Below, piece by piece: positions 22,166 through 30,784 of a stretch of 60,555 nucleotides of DNA. Each line of letters starts with the position of its first letter. The first letter of the stretch is position 1. Both the position numbers and the translations under genes were made by a program. The notes beneath the pieces are model-generated. The model searched no databases, was not told the origin of the DNA, and saw only the letters and a list, made by a program, of their open reading frames with translations. The DNA is from an uncultured Gemmiger sp. (lineage in GTDB: Bacteria; Bacillota; Clostridia; Oscillospirales; Ruminococcaceae): NCBI GenBank assembly GCA_944382785.1, contig CALWNO010000010.1, forward strand, positions 1-60,555, in the 5' to 3' direction.

Positions 22166-22249
22166 TGGTGCGGAAGATGGGACTTGAACCCACACGTCAT
22201 GGACACACGCACCTCAAACGTGCCTGTCTGCCGATTCCAGCACTTCCGC
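22166..22249 (-). tRNA. tRNA-Leu, anticodon GAG, CCA encoded
   Basis: Class II tRNA of 84 bases on the minus strand with acceptor GCGGAAG/CTTCCGC and the anticodon loop TTGAGGT (anticodon GAG). The last 26 bases form the att repeat, so the integrated element preserves the whole tRNA. It should read CUC and CUU codons. Confidence 0.95.
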
Positions 22250-22289
22250 ATGGCATGACACCGGATCAATCACCAGCGCTGCAAGGGAT

Positions 22290-22318
22290 ATTCTATCATA
22301 CCCACCCTGAAAATGCAA
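22290..22318 (-). promoter_or_regulatory. Promoter of tRNA-Leu(GAG)
   Basis: On the minus strand TTGCAT, 17 bases, TAGAAT, about 40 bases before the tRNA. The stretch 22250-22544 holds otherwise only this promoter, the trkA promoter and a leader hairpin; no gene is seen there. Confidence 0.7.
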
Positions 22319-22441
22319 GACTTTTTTTCTTTCGCCGTACTGGGCGCAGCATCGGAAAGAACGGGAAACAAAAATCAACCATTTTAGGCAAAGAACCGGT
22401 AAAGAATTCTGCCAGGAAATTAAGACACAGCAAAGAAACAG

Positions 22442-22470
22442 TTGAATTTTGTCGCCGGCTCACGTATAAT
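22442..22470 (+). promoter_or_regulatory. trkA promoter
   Basis: TTGAAT, 17 bases, TATAAT, about 75 bases before the trkA ATG. Confidence 0.8.
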
Positions 22471-22494
22471 GAGCAGGAATAGAATGGTAGGTGT

Positions 22495-22518
22495 GCGCAA
22501 AACCGGCTGGTTTTGCGC
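22495..22518 (+). promoter_or_regulatory. Perfect 10-bp hairpin in the trkA leader
   Basis: GCGCAAAACC and GGTTTTGCGC pair around the loop GGCT in the predicted 5' untranslated region. No T-run follows, so it is not a plain terminator; it ends 26 bases before the ATG. Confidence 0.6.
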
Positions 22519-22544
22519 CCTTATTGCGTTTACAGAGGTGCAGT

Positions 22545-23906
22545 ATGAAAATCGTGATCGTCGGCCTGGGCAAGGTGGGACGCGCCCTGACGGAGCAGCT
22601 AACCGCGGAAGGGCATGATATTGTGGGTATCGATATCAACCCCGCCCGGGTGGAAAGCATCGTCAATGTCTTTGATGTGCGGGGGGTGCCGGGCAACGGC
22701 GGTTGCTATGATGTACAAAGCGAAGCCTTTGAAAACGGCGCCGATCTGCTGGTGGCGACCACTTCCAGCGACGAGATCAATATTCTGGCCTGCCTGGTGG
22801 CAAAAAAAATCGGTACCCGCCATACCATTGCCCGTATCCGCAACCCGGAATACGAAAAACAGCTGCGGTTCATGCGCCAGGAGCTGGGCCTTTCCATGTT
22901 CGTCAACCCGGAAAAAGCTACGGCCCGGGAAATTTCCCGTGTGCTGCGTTTCCCCAATGCCATCAAGCTGGAGCAGTTCTGCCGCGGCCGGTTTGAACTG
23001 ATCGAATATCGTCTGAACAATGACAACCCTCTGTGCGGACTGCAGCTGTCTGACCTGTACAGCAACATGCACGTCAAGCTGCTGGTGTGTGCGGTGGCCC
23101 GTGGCCGGGAAATCATCATCCCGGACGGCAATTTTGTGCTGGAAGCGGGGGATAAGGTGTACCTGACCGCGTCCCCCCAGGACCTGGAAAACTTTTTCCG
23201 CCGTCTGGGACTGTTCAAGAGCCGTGCTTCTCATGTGATGGTGGTGGGTGCCAGCCGTATGGCCTATTACCTGCTCAAGGAACTGCGGGACATGCACATG
23301 CACATCACCATCATTGACAATGACCCGGCCCGCTGCCGGGATATGAGCGAGCGCTTGCCCGGTGTTCTGGTCATCCAGGGCGATGCCGCCGACAGTGAGC
23401 TGCTCAAGGAGGAAGGCCTGGCCGATATGGATGCCTTCGTGGCCCTGACCGGCCTGGACGAGACCAATATTATCCTTTCCATGTATGCGGCTCAGCTCAA
23501 TTCCTGCAAGGTGGTGGCCAAAATCAACCGCACCTCCTTTGCAGACCTGGCCACGGCCAACGGCATGGTGGACAGTGTGGTCTCTACGGGGGATGTCACC
23601 GCTGAGACGATTCTTCAGTACGTGCGCGGCATGCAGAATTCCTTCGGCTCCAACATCCGCACCCTGCATCGGGTAGTAGGCGGCCGCGTGGAGATTCTGG
23701 AATTCAATGTGGGTCCGGATGTTCCCTTTGTGGGGATTTCCCTGCGGGATCTGACCCTGAAAAAGGGAATGCTCATTGCCGGTATCGTGCGCGCCAACGG
23801 GCAGACGCTCATCCCTTCCGGTTCCGACAGTCTGCGCCGGGGGGATGATGTGGTCATTGTCACCACCGGCACCCCCATTAACGGTCTTCGCGAGATCGTG
23901 GAGTAA
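22545..23906 (+). CDS. trkA: Trk system potassium uptake protein TrkA
   Basis: A 453-residue cytosolic gating subunit with two RCK units in tandem: each has an NAD-binding Rossmann part (IVIVGLGKVGRALTEQL at the start; VMVVGASRMAYYLLKEL near residue 230) and a TrkA-C part. It binds nucleotide (NAD(H) or ATP) and controls the potassium channel TrkH. The ATG at 22545 follows AGAGGTGCAGT; the open frame further upstream covers the leader hairpin. The trkH gene starts 12 bases after the stop. Confidence 0.93.
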   Translation: MKIVIVGLGKVGRALTEQLTAEGHDIVGIDINPARVESIVNVFDVRGVPGNGGCYDVQSEAFENGADLLVATTSSDEINILACLVAKKIGTRHTIARIRNPEYEKQLRFMRQELGLSMFVNPEKATAREISRVLRFPNAIKLEQFCRGRFELIEYRLNNDNPLCGLQLSDLYSNMHVKLLVCAVARGREIIIPDGNFVLEAGDKVYLTASPQDLENFFRRLGLFKSRASHVMVVGASRMAYYLLKELRDMHMHITIIDNDPARCRDMSERLPGVLVIQGDAADSELLKEEGLADMDAFVALTGLDETNIILSMYAAQLNSCKVVAKINRTSFADLATANGMVDSVVSTGDVTAETILQYVRGMQNSFGSNIRTLHRVVGGRVEILEFNVGPDVPFVGISLRDLTLKKGMLIAGIVRANGQTLIPSGSDSLRRGDDVVIVTTGTPINGLREIVE

Positions 23907-23917
23907 GAGGCGAGCCC

Positions 23918-25390
23918 ATGAATTATCGAATGATTGCTTTTGTGCTCGGCCGCATCTTCATGGCCGAGGCAGCTTTGCTGATCCTGCCGCTGGCCTGTGC
24001 CCTGTTTTACGGGGAAGATACTCTGTTTGCTTTTCTTGTTCCCATCCTGCTTCTGGTGGCTTTGGGCTGCCTGTTCGGTCTGCGCAAGCCAAAGGATACG
24101 GTGATTTATGCCCGGGACGGTTTGGTGGTGGTGGCCCTGGCCTGGGTGCTGATGAGTGCCTTCGGGGCGCTGCCCTTCCTGCTTTCGGGAGATATTCCGG
24201 ACTATACCGACGCTTTCTTTGAGATGGTTTCCGGCTTCACCACCACCGGCTCCAGCATCCTGACCGATGTGGAGGCCATGAGCCGGGGCTGCCTGTTCTG
24301 GCGCAGTTTGTCCCACTGGGTAGGTGGTATGGGCGTTCTGGTTTTTGTCATGGCGGTGGTGCCTATGACCGACGGCCGGGCCATGCATCTGATGCGGGCG
24401 GAAGTGCCCGGCCCCACCGTGGGCAAGCTGTCCAGCAAACTGCAGGATACCGCCAAGATCCTCTACCGTATCTATCTTGTGATGACGGTGGTGGAGGTAG
24501 TGCTGCTGGTGGCGGGTGGGATGCCCTTGTATGACGCGCTCATCCACTCCTTCGGCACGGCCGGTACCGGCGGTTTCAGCTGCAAGGCCCTCAGTGTGGG
24601 GGCGTACAACAGTGTGTATATTGAGATGGTCATCGCCATCTTTATGCTGCTGTTCGGCATCAACTTCAATCTGTATTATTACATTCTGCTGCGTCATTTC
24701 CGGCAGGCTTTCCTGTCGGAGGAACTGCTGACCTACCTGGGGGTGGTGGTGGCATCTACCCTGGCCATTGCCGTCAACCTGGGCCAGCTGTGTGAAAATT
24801 TCGCCCAGGCTCTGCGCCTGTCCTTTTTCCAGGTGGCGTCCATCATCACCACCACCGGGTATGCCACCACCGATTTCAACCTGTGGCCTTCCTTCAGCCG
24901 GACCATTCTGGTCATGCTCATGTTCCTGGGATCCTGCGCCGGTTCCACTGCAGGCGGGTTGAAGGTATCCCGGGTTATCATTCTGGTCAAATCCAGTGTG
25001 CGGGAAGTTCAGCGCATGCTGCATCCCCACGCGGTCACCACCGTCCGGTTTGAAGGCCGCCCCATGGATGACAAGACGGTCCGCGGTGCCAGTGTGTATC
25101 TCAGCGTATATATTTCTCTGTTTGCAGTGTCCATCCTTCTCATCTCTCTGGACGGATTTGACCTGATCACCAGTTTCACTGCCGTGGCCACCTGCATCAA
25201 CAACGTGGGCCCCGGCCTGGAGATCGTCGGCCCCATGGGCTCCTTTGCGGATTTTTCTCCCTGGTGTAAATGGCTGCTCAGTTTCAACATGCTGGCCGGT
25301 CGCCTGGAGCTGTTCCCCATGCTGGCCTTGTTTGCGCCCTCCACCTGGCGCCGGCGGCGTCGCCGCGGTCGGGTGGCCCTGCGCTTCTGA
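23918..25390 (+). CDS. trkH: Trk potassium uptake membrane subunit TrkH
   Basis: A 490-residue potassium translocase with four M1-P-M2 repeats. Selectivity-filter loops are visible as TTTGSS, GTAGTGGFS, ITTTGYATTDF and the last one around CINNVGPGLEIVG. TrkA gates it from the cytosol. The protein ends with a basic Arg-rich tail. The start has AAGAGGCGAG upstream. A terminator follows, so trkA-trkH form an operon. Confidence 0.93.
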   Translation: MNYRMIAFVLGRIFMAEAALLILPLACALFYGEDTLFAFLVPILLLVALGCLFGLRKPKDTVIYARDGLVVVALAWVLMSAFGALPFLLSGDIPDYTDAFFEMVSGFTTTGSSILTDVEAMSRGCLFWRSLSHWVGGMGVLVFVMAVVPMTDGRAMHLMRAEVPGPTVGKLSSKLQDTAKILYRIYLVMTVVEVVLLVAGGMPLYDALIHSFGTAGTGGFSCKALSVGAYNSVYIEMVIAIFMLLFGINFNLYYYILLRHFRQAFLSEELLTYLGVVVASTLAIAVNLGQLCENFAQALRLSFFQVASIITTTGYATTDFNLWPSFSRTILVMLMFLGSCAGSTAGGLKVSRVIILVKSSVREVQRMLHPHAVTTVRFEGRPMDDKTVRGASVYLSVYISLFAVSILLISLDGFDLITSFTAVATCINNVGPGLEIVGPMGSFADFSPWCKWLLSFNMLAGRLELFPMLALFAPSTWRRRRRRGRVALRF

Positions 25391-25411
25391 TCCAGTACCC
25401 AAGAATACATC

Positions 25412-25446
25412 GGTCCGGACCCCCTGTGGGGCCCGGACCGTTTTGT
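25412..25446 (+). terminator. Terminator after trkH
   Basis: A 12-bp stem with one mismatch (25412-25423 with 25428-25439) around CTGT, followed by GTTTTGT. Confidence 0.8.
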
Positions 25447-25508
25447 ATGTCACGGACCCCCACGGCATACACATGAGGCAGAACCATGCCAAAGGGGGAA
25501 AAAGGCCC

Positions 25509-26303
25509 ATGAAGGTTTCGGGTAAGGCGGTCTGTCGCGGCCTGGCGGCACTTGTGTTGCTGTGTCTGGTACTTTATTTTCTGGCCGGAAGGTGGAAATA
25601 CCATTCCGGGGCGGAAACCGACATCCCGGACGACGGGCTGGCGGTACAGGCGGCCGCTGTGCTGGAGGGACAGTACGCCTGCCTGACATTTGACGACGGT
25701 CCTTCGGAGAACACCGCCGCCATCCTGGAAATTCTGGCCCGGTATCAGGCACCCGCCACCTTTTTTGTGACAGCCCAGCCTATCAATGAACCGTATCTGG
25801 ACCAGCTGCCATTGATCCAGGCCGGTGAGAACCAGATCGCCCTGCACAGTGCCAGCCACCGGTATGCGGATATTTACAAAAGCACCACCGATTTCTGGCT
25901 GGACATCAAACAGTTGCGCCAGGTGTTGTCCGCCTGGGTGGACGTGGAAGAAATTCACTGGCTGCGCTTTCCCGGCGGCAGTACCAACACCATCAGCCAC
26001 CGATACGGCGGCAGCGGCATCATGAAAGAACTGGTGGCCCAGGCGGAGGAAAAGGGCTACCACTGGATCGACTGGAACGTCTGCGCCGAGGACGCCACCT
26101 CCGCGCATCCGGATGCCGCTGCCATTCTGCGCAATATCCAAAAGGATGCCCGGGGCAAGGAGGTCTGCGTGGTGCTCATGCATGATACGGCGGCCACCGG
26201 GGAAACAGTCAAAGCTTTGCCGGCTGTTCTGGACTGGTTTTCTGAACAGGGGTATGAATTTTGTACAGTTGAACAAATGTATACCATGACAAAGGCGCAG
26301 TAA
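25509..26303 (+). CDS. Polysaccharide deacetylase (NodB-type), membrane-anchored
   Basis: A 264-residue protein with an N-terminal membrane helix (about residues 10-26) that places the enzyme outside the cell. NodB motifs in order: FDDGPS (Asp62, Asp63), HSASH (113-117), RFPGGS (153-158), DWN (188-190) and LMHD with His225. All metal-binding and catalytic positions are kept, so it should remove acetyl groups from peptidoglycan or another polymer, as PgdA- and PdaA-type enzymes do. The start at 25509 is preferred (GGGGG/AAGG upstream); an ATG 12 codons earlier is possible. Confidence 0.85.
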   Translation: MKVSGKAVCRGLAALVLLCLVLYFLAGRWKYHSGAETDIPDDGLAVQAAAVLEGQYACLTFDDGPSENTAAILEILARYQAPATFFVTAQPINEPYLDQLPLIQAGENQIALHSASHRYADIYKSTTDFWLDIKQLRQVLSAWVDVEEIHWLRFPGGSTNTISHRYGGSGIMKELVAQAEEKGYHWIDWNVCAEDATSAHPDAAAILRNIQKDARGKEVCVVLMHDTAATGETVKALPAVLDWFSEQGYEFCTVEQMYTMTKAQ

Positions 26304-26317
26304 GTTGCAAAATGGAA

Positions 26318-26346
26318 TTGCAAAGACCGGGGGTACCATGTATAAT
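26318..26346 (+). promoter_or_regulatory. Promoter of the small membrane protein gene
   Basis: TTGCAA, 17 bases, TATAAT, about 50 bases before the ATG at 26395. Confidence 0.75.
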
Positions 26347-26394
26347 AAGAACAAATCAAAGGCATATGACGCCTGGATTCTAGGAAGTTTGCAC

Positions 26395-26931
26395 ATGAAA
26401 AATACTCAAAGCCGCCGCATTGCCCTGTGCGGCGTGCTGGCTGCGCTCACCGTTGTCATCCTGTTGGTGGGTCATGCGTTGGGCATCGGCACCTATGCCG
26501 CGCCTATGCTGGCCTCCTTCCTGCTCATTCCGTCGCTGGTGGAATACGGCTCCCGCGCCGCCCTGACCCAGTATGAGGCCGCGGCAGTGCTGGGGCTTCT
26601 CCTTGTGCCAGACCCGGAACTGTCTCTGTTTTATGCGCTGGTGCTGGGACCTTACCCGGTGCTCAAAACATGGCTGGACCGTCTGCACCCGGCCATCCTG
26701 CGCTGGGCGGCAAAGCTGGCGGTGTTCAATCTTTCCACTGCCGTTTTGTATGGGCTGCTCCAGCTGGTATTTTTGCCCGGCATCCTGGATACTATGCCGG
26801 CCACCGCTGCTCTGATGGGGCTGCTGGTGGTCATGTGCAACGTGGCCTTTGTGCTGTGCGACTATGCTGTGGCCGCGTTGACGATGGTTTACCGCCTGCG
26901 TCTGCGCCGATACTGGAAAAAACGCTTTTGA
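26395..26931 (+). CDS. Conserved membrane protein, ECF S-component-like
   Basis: A 178-residue protein with about five membrane spans. The N-terminal pattern RRIALCGVLAALTVVILLVGH and the compact size resemble S-components of ECF vitamin transporters, but no substrate-specific motif is seen. The ATG at 26395 is chosen since it has AGGAAG nine bases upstream and lies after the promoter; the frame is open further up but that would start before the transcription start. Followed 35 bases later by the glycosidase gene. Confidence 0.6.
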   Translation: MKNTQSRRIALCGVLAALTVVILLVGHALGIGTYAAPMLASFLLIPSLVEYGSRAALTQYEAAAVLGLLLVPDPELSLFYALVLGPYPVLKTWLDRLHPAILRWAAKLAVFNLSTAVLYGLLQLVFLPGILDTMPATAALMGLLVVMCNVAFVLCDYAVAALTMVYRLRLRRYWKKRF

Positions 26932-26966
26932 ACTTGGCGTGCAAGTTCAGGAAAGGAAGATCAACC

Positions 26967-28274
26967 ATGTGGTATCAAAATGCTGTCGTCTACCAGATCT
27001 ACCCGCTGGGACTGTGCGGGGCACCTCTGCAGAATGACGGGGTGCCGGAGCACCGCCTGCTGCGGGTGCTGGATTGGGTGGATCATATCCGGGACCTGGG
27101 GGCCACCTGTGTGCTGTTCAACCCCCTGTTTGAGAGTGACGCCCACGGCTATGATACCCGGGATTACCGGAAGGTGGATGTGCGCCTGGGCACCAATGAG
27201 GACCTGCGCCGCGTCTGCCAGGCCTTGCACGAAGCCGGCCTCAAGGTCATGTTTGACGGTGTGTTCAACCATGTGGGGCGGGGGTTCTGGGCTTTCCGGG
27301 ATGTGCAGGAGAAGCGCTGGGACAGCCCTTACAAGGATTGGTTCAACATCCATTTTGACGGCAACACCAATTATAATGACGGCTTCTGGTACGAAAGCTG
27401 GGAAGGCTGCAACGAGCTGGTCAAGCTGAACCTGCACAATCCCGCCGTGCGGGAACACCTGTTTGATGCCATCTCCTCCTGGGTGCGGGATTATGACATC
27501 GATGGCCTGCGCCTGGATGTGGCCTATTGTCTGGACCTGGATTTCCTGGGGGCATTGCGGCAGTATACCTCTGCCCTCAAGGAGGATTTCGTGCTGGTGG
27601 GTGAGACCCTGCATGGGGATTACAACCGCTGGATGAACGATCACGCCTGCCACTCGGTCACCAACTACGAGTGCTACAAGGGGCTGTATTCCAGCTTCAA
27701 CACCGGCAACATGCACGAGATTTCTTACAGCCTGAACCGCCAGTTCGGCTCCGAGCCCTGGTGCCTGTACACCGGCCGCCAGCTGCTCAGCTTTGCGGAT
27801 AACCACGATGTGACCCGTGTGGCCAGCATCCTGACCGACAAGAAGGAGCTGGAACCCTTGTATGGCCTGCTCTTCGGTATGCCCGGCACGCCTGCTGTTT
27901 ACTACGGCAGCGAATGGGGCGTCACCGGGGAGAAGAAGGACGGCGATCCCGCCCTGCGCCCTGCCATCGAGAAGCCGGAGCACAACGAACTGACCGACTG
28001 GATCACCGCCCTGGCCGGAGCCCGTGCTGCCAGTCCGGCTTTGTGCCACGGCAGCTACCGCAATATTCTGGTACAGCCCAAACAGCTGATCTTTGAGCGC
28101 CGCAGCGGGGAGGACCGGGTCCTGGTGGCCATCAACGCCGACAGCCAGCCCTACCATGCCGACTTCAACGCCGAAGCCGGGTGTGCCATGGATCTGATCA
28201 CCGGCAAGCCCCACGATTTCGGCGGCGGCAGCGATCTGCCGCCTTACTCCTGCGCGTTCTGGAAGACTGAGTGA
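26967..28274 (+). CDS. GH13 family alpha-glycosidase
   Basis: A 435-residue cytosolic alpha-amylase-family enzyme (no signal peptide). The four conserved blocks are DGVFNHVG (97-104), GLRLDVAY with nucleophile Asp184, GETLHG with acid/base Glu213 and FADNHD with Asp281. It is shorter than most GH13 enzymes and lacks an N-terminal starch-binding domain; likely a maltodextrin- or oligosaccharide-cleaving enzyme (cyclomaltodextrinase/neopullulanase type). The ATG at 26967 follows AAAGGAAG. Confidence 0.9.
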   Translation: MWYQNAVVYQIYPLGLCGAPLQNDGVPEHRLLRVLDWVDHIRDLGATCVLFNPLFESDAHGYDTRDYRKVDVRLGTNEDLRRVCQALHEAGLKVMFDGVFNHVGRGFWAFRDVQEKRWDSPYKDWFNIHFDGNTNYNDGFWYESWEGCNELVKLNLHNPAVREHLFDAISSWVRDYDIDGLRLDVAYCLDLDFLGALRQYTSALKEDFVLVGETLHGDYNRWMNDHACHSVTNYECYKGLYSSFNTGNMHEISYSLNRQFGSEPWCLYTGRQLLSFADNHDVTRVASILTDKKELEPLYGLLFGMPGTPAVYYGSEWGVTGEKKDGDPALRPAIEKPEHNELTDWITALAGARAASPALCHGSYRNILVQPKQLIFERRSGEDRVLVAINADSQPYHADFNAEAGCAMDLITGKPHDFGGGSDLPPYSCAFWKTE

Positions 28275-28329
28275 TCTTCCGGTTCTCATAATGTCAAACT
28301 CCGTCTGAGCGGAAAAGAGGGACCTTTTT

Positions 28330-29190
28330 ATGTGGCTGCTGTTTGCCGCCGCATCCGCGTTCTTTGCCGGTATTACCGCCATTCTTGCCAAATGCGGCAT
28401 CCGGCAGACCGATTCCACCGTTGCCACCGCCCTGCGCACCTGTGTGGTGTTGGTGATGGCCTGGATCATGGTGCCGGTGTCCGGTCAATGGGCCGGTATG
28501 CAGGAAATGACCGGCAAAGCCATGCTGTTTCTGGTGCTGTCCGGTCTGTGTACCGGGGCTTCCTGGCTATGCTATTTCCGGGCTCTGCAGATCGGGGACA
28601 TCAACCGGGTCGTTCCGGTGGACAAGACCAGCACGGTGCTGACCATTTTGCTGGCCCTGATCTTTTTGGGGGAGGGCGTCACCCTGCTGAAGGTGGCGGC
28701 CATGGTACTGATCCTGGCCGGGACCTGGCTGATGATCGAGAAAAAACAGAGCACTGCCTCTGCGGTTTCCGGTTCCAGCTGGCTGTGGTATGCAATGGGG
28801 TCGGCTTTCTTTGCCAGCCTGACCTCCATCCTGGGCAAGATCGGCGTCAGTGATATCGGTTCCAACCTGGGCACCGCCATCCGTACCACTGTGGTGCTGG
28901 TCATGGCCTGGGTCATGGTCTTTCTGGAGGGCAAGCAACACAAGGTTGCCGCTGTGCCCCGCGGGGAACTGGGATTCCTGTGCCTGTCCGGTCTGGCCAC
29001 AGGGGCCTCCTGGCTGTGCTATTACCGCGCCTTGCAAGACGGCCCAGCCAGCGCAGTGGCGCCGGTGGACAAAATGAGCATTCTGGTCACCGTGGCCTTT
29101 TCCGCCCTGGTCTTTGGCGAAAAACTCAGCCGCAAGGCAGCTCTTGGTCTGGCCCTGAATGTGGCCGGCACGCTGCTGATGCTGGTGTAA
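28330..29190 (+). CDS. EamA/DMT family transporter
   Basis: A 286-residue membrane protein with ten spans in two near-identical halves: GASWLCYFRALQIGDINRVVPVDK in the first matches GASWLCYYRALQDGPASAVAPVDK in the second, the classical EamA duplication. Likely exports or imports a small metabolite; substrate unknown. It has a clear terminator downstream and lies 55 bases after the glycosidase gene. Confidence 0.88.
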   Translation: MWLLFAAASAFFAGITAILAKCGIRQTDSTVATALRTCVVLVMAWIMVPVSGQWAGMQEMTGKAMLFLVLSGLCTGASWLCYFRALQIGDINRVVPVDKTSTVLTILLALIFLGEGVTLLKVAAMVLILAGTWLMIEKKQSTASAVSGSSWLWYAMGSAFFASLTSILGKIGVSDIGSNLGTAIRTTVVLVMAWVMVFLEGKQHKVAAVPRGELGFLCLSGLATGASWLCYYRALQDGPASAVAPVDKMSILVTVAFSALVFGEKLSRKAALGLALNVAGTLLMLV

Positions 29191-29205
29191 TATTCCAACA
29201 AAATC

Positions 29206-29246
29206 AAATCCGCCGCGAGGAAGCTTTCCCTGCGGCGGATTTTTTA
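29206..29246 (+). terminator. Terminator after the EamA gene
   Basis: An 11-bp perfect stem (29206-29216 with 29232-29242) followed by a T-run. Confidence 0.85.
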
Positions 29247-29303
29247 CTGCAATATTTCGACCCTTCCTGCACATACTGAGGTATGGAAAAGGAGGGGAAA
29301 CCC

Positions 29304-30536
29304 ATGCCCAGACATGCCGCGCGGCGCCTTGTGCGCCGCACACTGGGGGCACTGGTTCTGGCCGGTGTTCTGTTGGGAACCATTGTGCTGGGGCTGCGCG
29401 CGGCCCTGCCGGATACGTTTTATATAGAGCCGGGCAGCAGCCTGACCCTGGCCTCCATGCCGTTTCTCCGGGCAGGTGACCCGGCAAAGGGCAGCGCGGC
29501 CGCCGTCAGTGGTACGACTGAAACAGGCAGTGCCAACCAGACTCTGCGCCTGTTCGGTGTGGTGCCTGTTAAGACGGTGCGCACTGTGACATCTGATACC
29601 CGCACAGTCACGGTGTCGGGAGCCCCTTTCGGGGTCAAGATGTTTGCCGACGGGGCTGTGGTGGTGGCCTTCTCCGATCAGCTCACCGCCCTGGGAACCG
29701 AGAACCCCGCCAAGGAGGCGGGACTGCGCTTGGGAGATGTGATCGTATCGGCCGCCGGGCAGTCTGTGCACGGCAATGAGGAACTCTCCGCCGCTATCAC
29801 GGCGGCAGAAGGGGCTGCCATTGAGGTGGTGTATGTTCGGGACGGTGCCCGGCACACCTGTACCCTCACCCCGGTGCGGGACCGGGACAGCGGCGCCTGG
29901 CGGGCGGGTGTGTGGGTGCGGGATTCCTCCGCCGGCATCGGCACCCTGACCTTTGTAGACACGGAACAGGGAACCTTTGCAGGCCTGGGTCATGCGGTCA
30001 GTGATACCGATACCGGGGCCAATTTCCCGCTGCTGTCTGGAGAAATCGTTCCGGTGACCATCATCGGCGTACAGAAAGGAGCCGCCGGAACGCCCGGGGA
30101 GCTGCAAGGTGAATTCTCCGGCGCCGGGGCACTGGGGACCGTCAGCGCCAACGATTCCACAGGCGTGTACGGCAGGCTGCAGGGCACCACTGTGTCCGGG
30201 CAGGTCATGCCAGTGGCGCAGATCCAGCAGGTCGCCCCCGGGCCGGCACAGATCCTGACCACCATCGACGGTACGACCCCCCAGTGGTACCAGGTGACCA
30301 TCGAAAAGGTGAATATGACGGCAGGGGACCCTAACCGCAATCTGCTCATCCGGGTGACCGATGAACGGCTGCTGGCCGCCACCGGAGGGATTGTGCAGGG
30401 GATGTCCGGTAGTCCGGTGGTACAGAACGGCTGTCTGGTGGGAGCTGTGACCCATGTGCTGGTCAACGACCCTACCCGTGGGTATGGTATCTTTGCTGCC
30501 ACCATGCTGGAACGGTCCGACGCCGCGGGGACCTGA
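29304..30536 (+). CDS. spoIVB: SpoIVB peptidase
   Basis: A 410-residue sporulation serine peptidase (family S55). In Bacillus it is secreted from the forespore and triggers pro-sigma-K processing. Order: an N-terminal membrane anchor (about residues 16-33), a PDZ domain (AGLRLGDVIVSAAGQSVHGNEEL) and the peptidase domain with GLGHAV (catalytic His) and GMSGSP (catalytic Ser), ending in VTHVLVNDPTRGYGIF. The ATG at 29304 has AAAGGAGG upstream and is preferred over an ATG seven codons earlier. It is followed by spo0A, the normal order in Clostridia and Bacilli. Confidence 0.92.
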   Translation: MPRHAARRLVRRTLGALVLAGVLLGTIVLGLRAALPDTFYIEPGSSLTLASMPFLRAGDPAKGSAAAVSGTTETGSANQTLRLFGVVPVKTVRTVTSDTRTVTVSGAPFGVKMFADGAVVVAFSDQLTALGTENPAKEAGLRLGDVIVSAAGQSVHGNEELSAAITAAEGAAIEVVYVRDGARHTCTLTPVRDRDSGAWRAGVWVRDSSAGIGTLTFVDTEQGTFAGLGHAVSDTDTGANFPLLSGEIVPVTIIGVQKGAAGTPGELQGEFSGAGALGTVSANDSTGVYGRLQGTTVSGQVMPVAQIQQVAPGPAQILTTIDGTTPQWYQVTIEKVNMTAGDPNRNLLIRVTDERLLAATGGIVQGMSGSPVVQNGCLVGAVTHVLVNDPTRGYGIFAATMLERSDAAGT

Positions 30537-30643
30537 AAACGGGATTTCCAGTCGGGATGCAAAGCCCGGTGGGGAACAATAGGCGGAAAAAGGGCAAAAA
30601 GCGGCAAAAATCCCATGAAACCGGGAAGAAAGAGGGCACTTTG

Positions 30644-30731
30644 TGTCGAGGCGTGGGGAGCGGTGTCAAAAGAATCCGAAAATTTCCTATTGCCAGAATT
30701 GGTAAAATATGGTAATATTTCCATTGTCGAG
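30644..30731 (+). promoter_or_regulatory. spo0A promoter with two 0A-box-like sites
   Basis: TTGCCA (30690-30695), 17 bases, TAATAT (30713-30718) form the promoter. TGTCGAG, one base from the Spo0A box TGTCGAA, occurs at 30644-30650 upstream and again at 30725-30731 just past the -10 box. Such placement suggests Spo0A regulates its own gene. Confidence 0.6.
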
Positions 30732-30784
30732 AGAAACCTGCGCGGCCGGGCGGCTGGCCGCTGATGAATGAGGAGTGTATCACA

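Larger units (their letters stand above)
14630..22191. mobile_element. Integrated phage satellite-like element in tRNA-Leu(GAG)
   Basis: About 7.5 kb bounded by a 26-bp identical direct repeat of the tRNA-Leu 3' end. Order from the left: att copy, integrase arm-type repeats, integrase (minus), repressor (minus), divergent switch region, Cro-like gene and a run of small overlapping early genes (plus), an initiator-like protein, a palindrome-rich region, an HK97 gp10-like protein, a P-loop protein, a zinc-ribbon protein, major capsid protein, arm repeats and terminator. The left half is visibly richer in AT than the flanking genome. There is no terminase, portal, protease, tail, holin or endolysin. 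The layout (int, divergent switch, replication, few packaging/capsid genes) resembles phage-inducible chromosomal islands; a deleted prophage is the alternative. Confidence 0.85.

Noticed and set aside
22165-22482. Open frame starting VRKMGLEPTRHG over the tRNA
   Set aside because: It is the well-known spurious protein read from the reverse of a tRNA gene.
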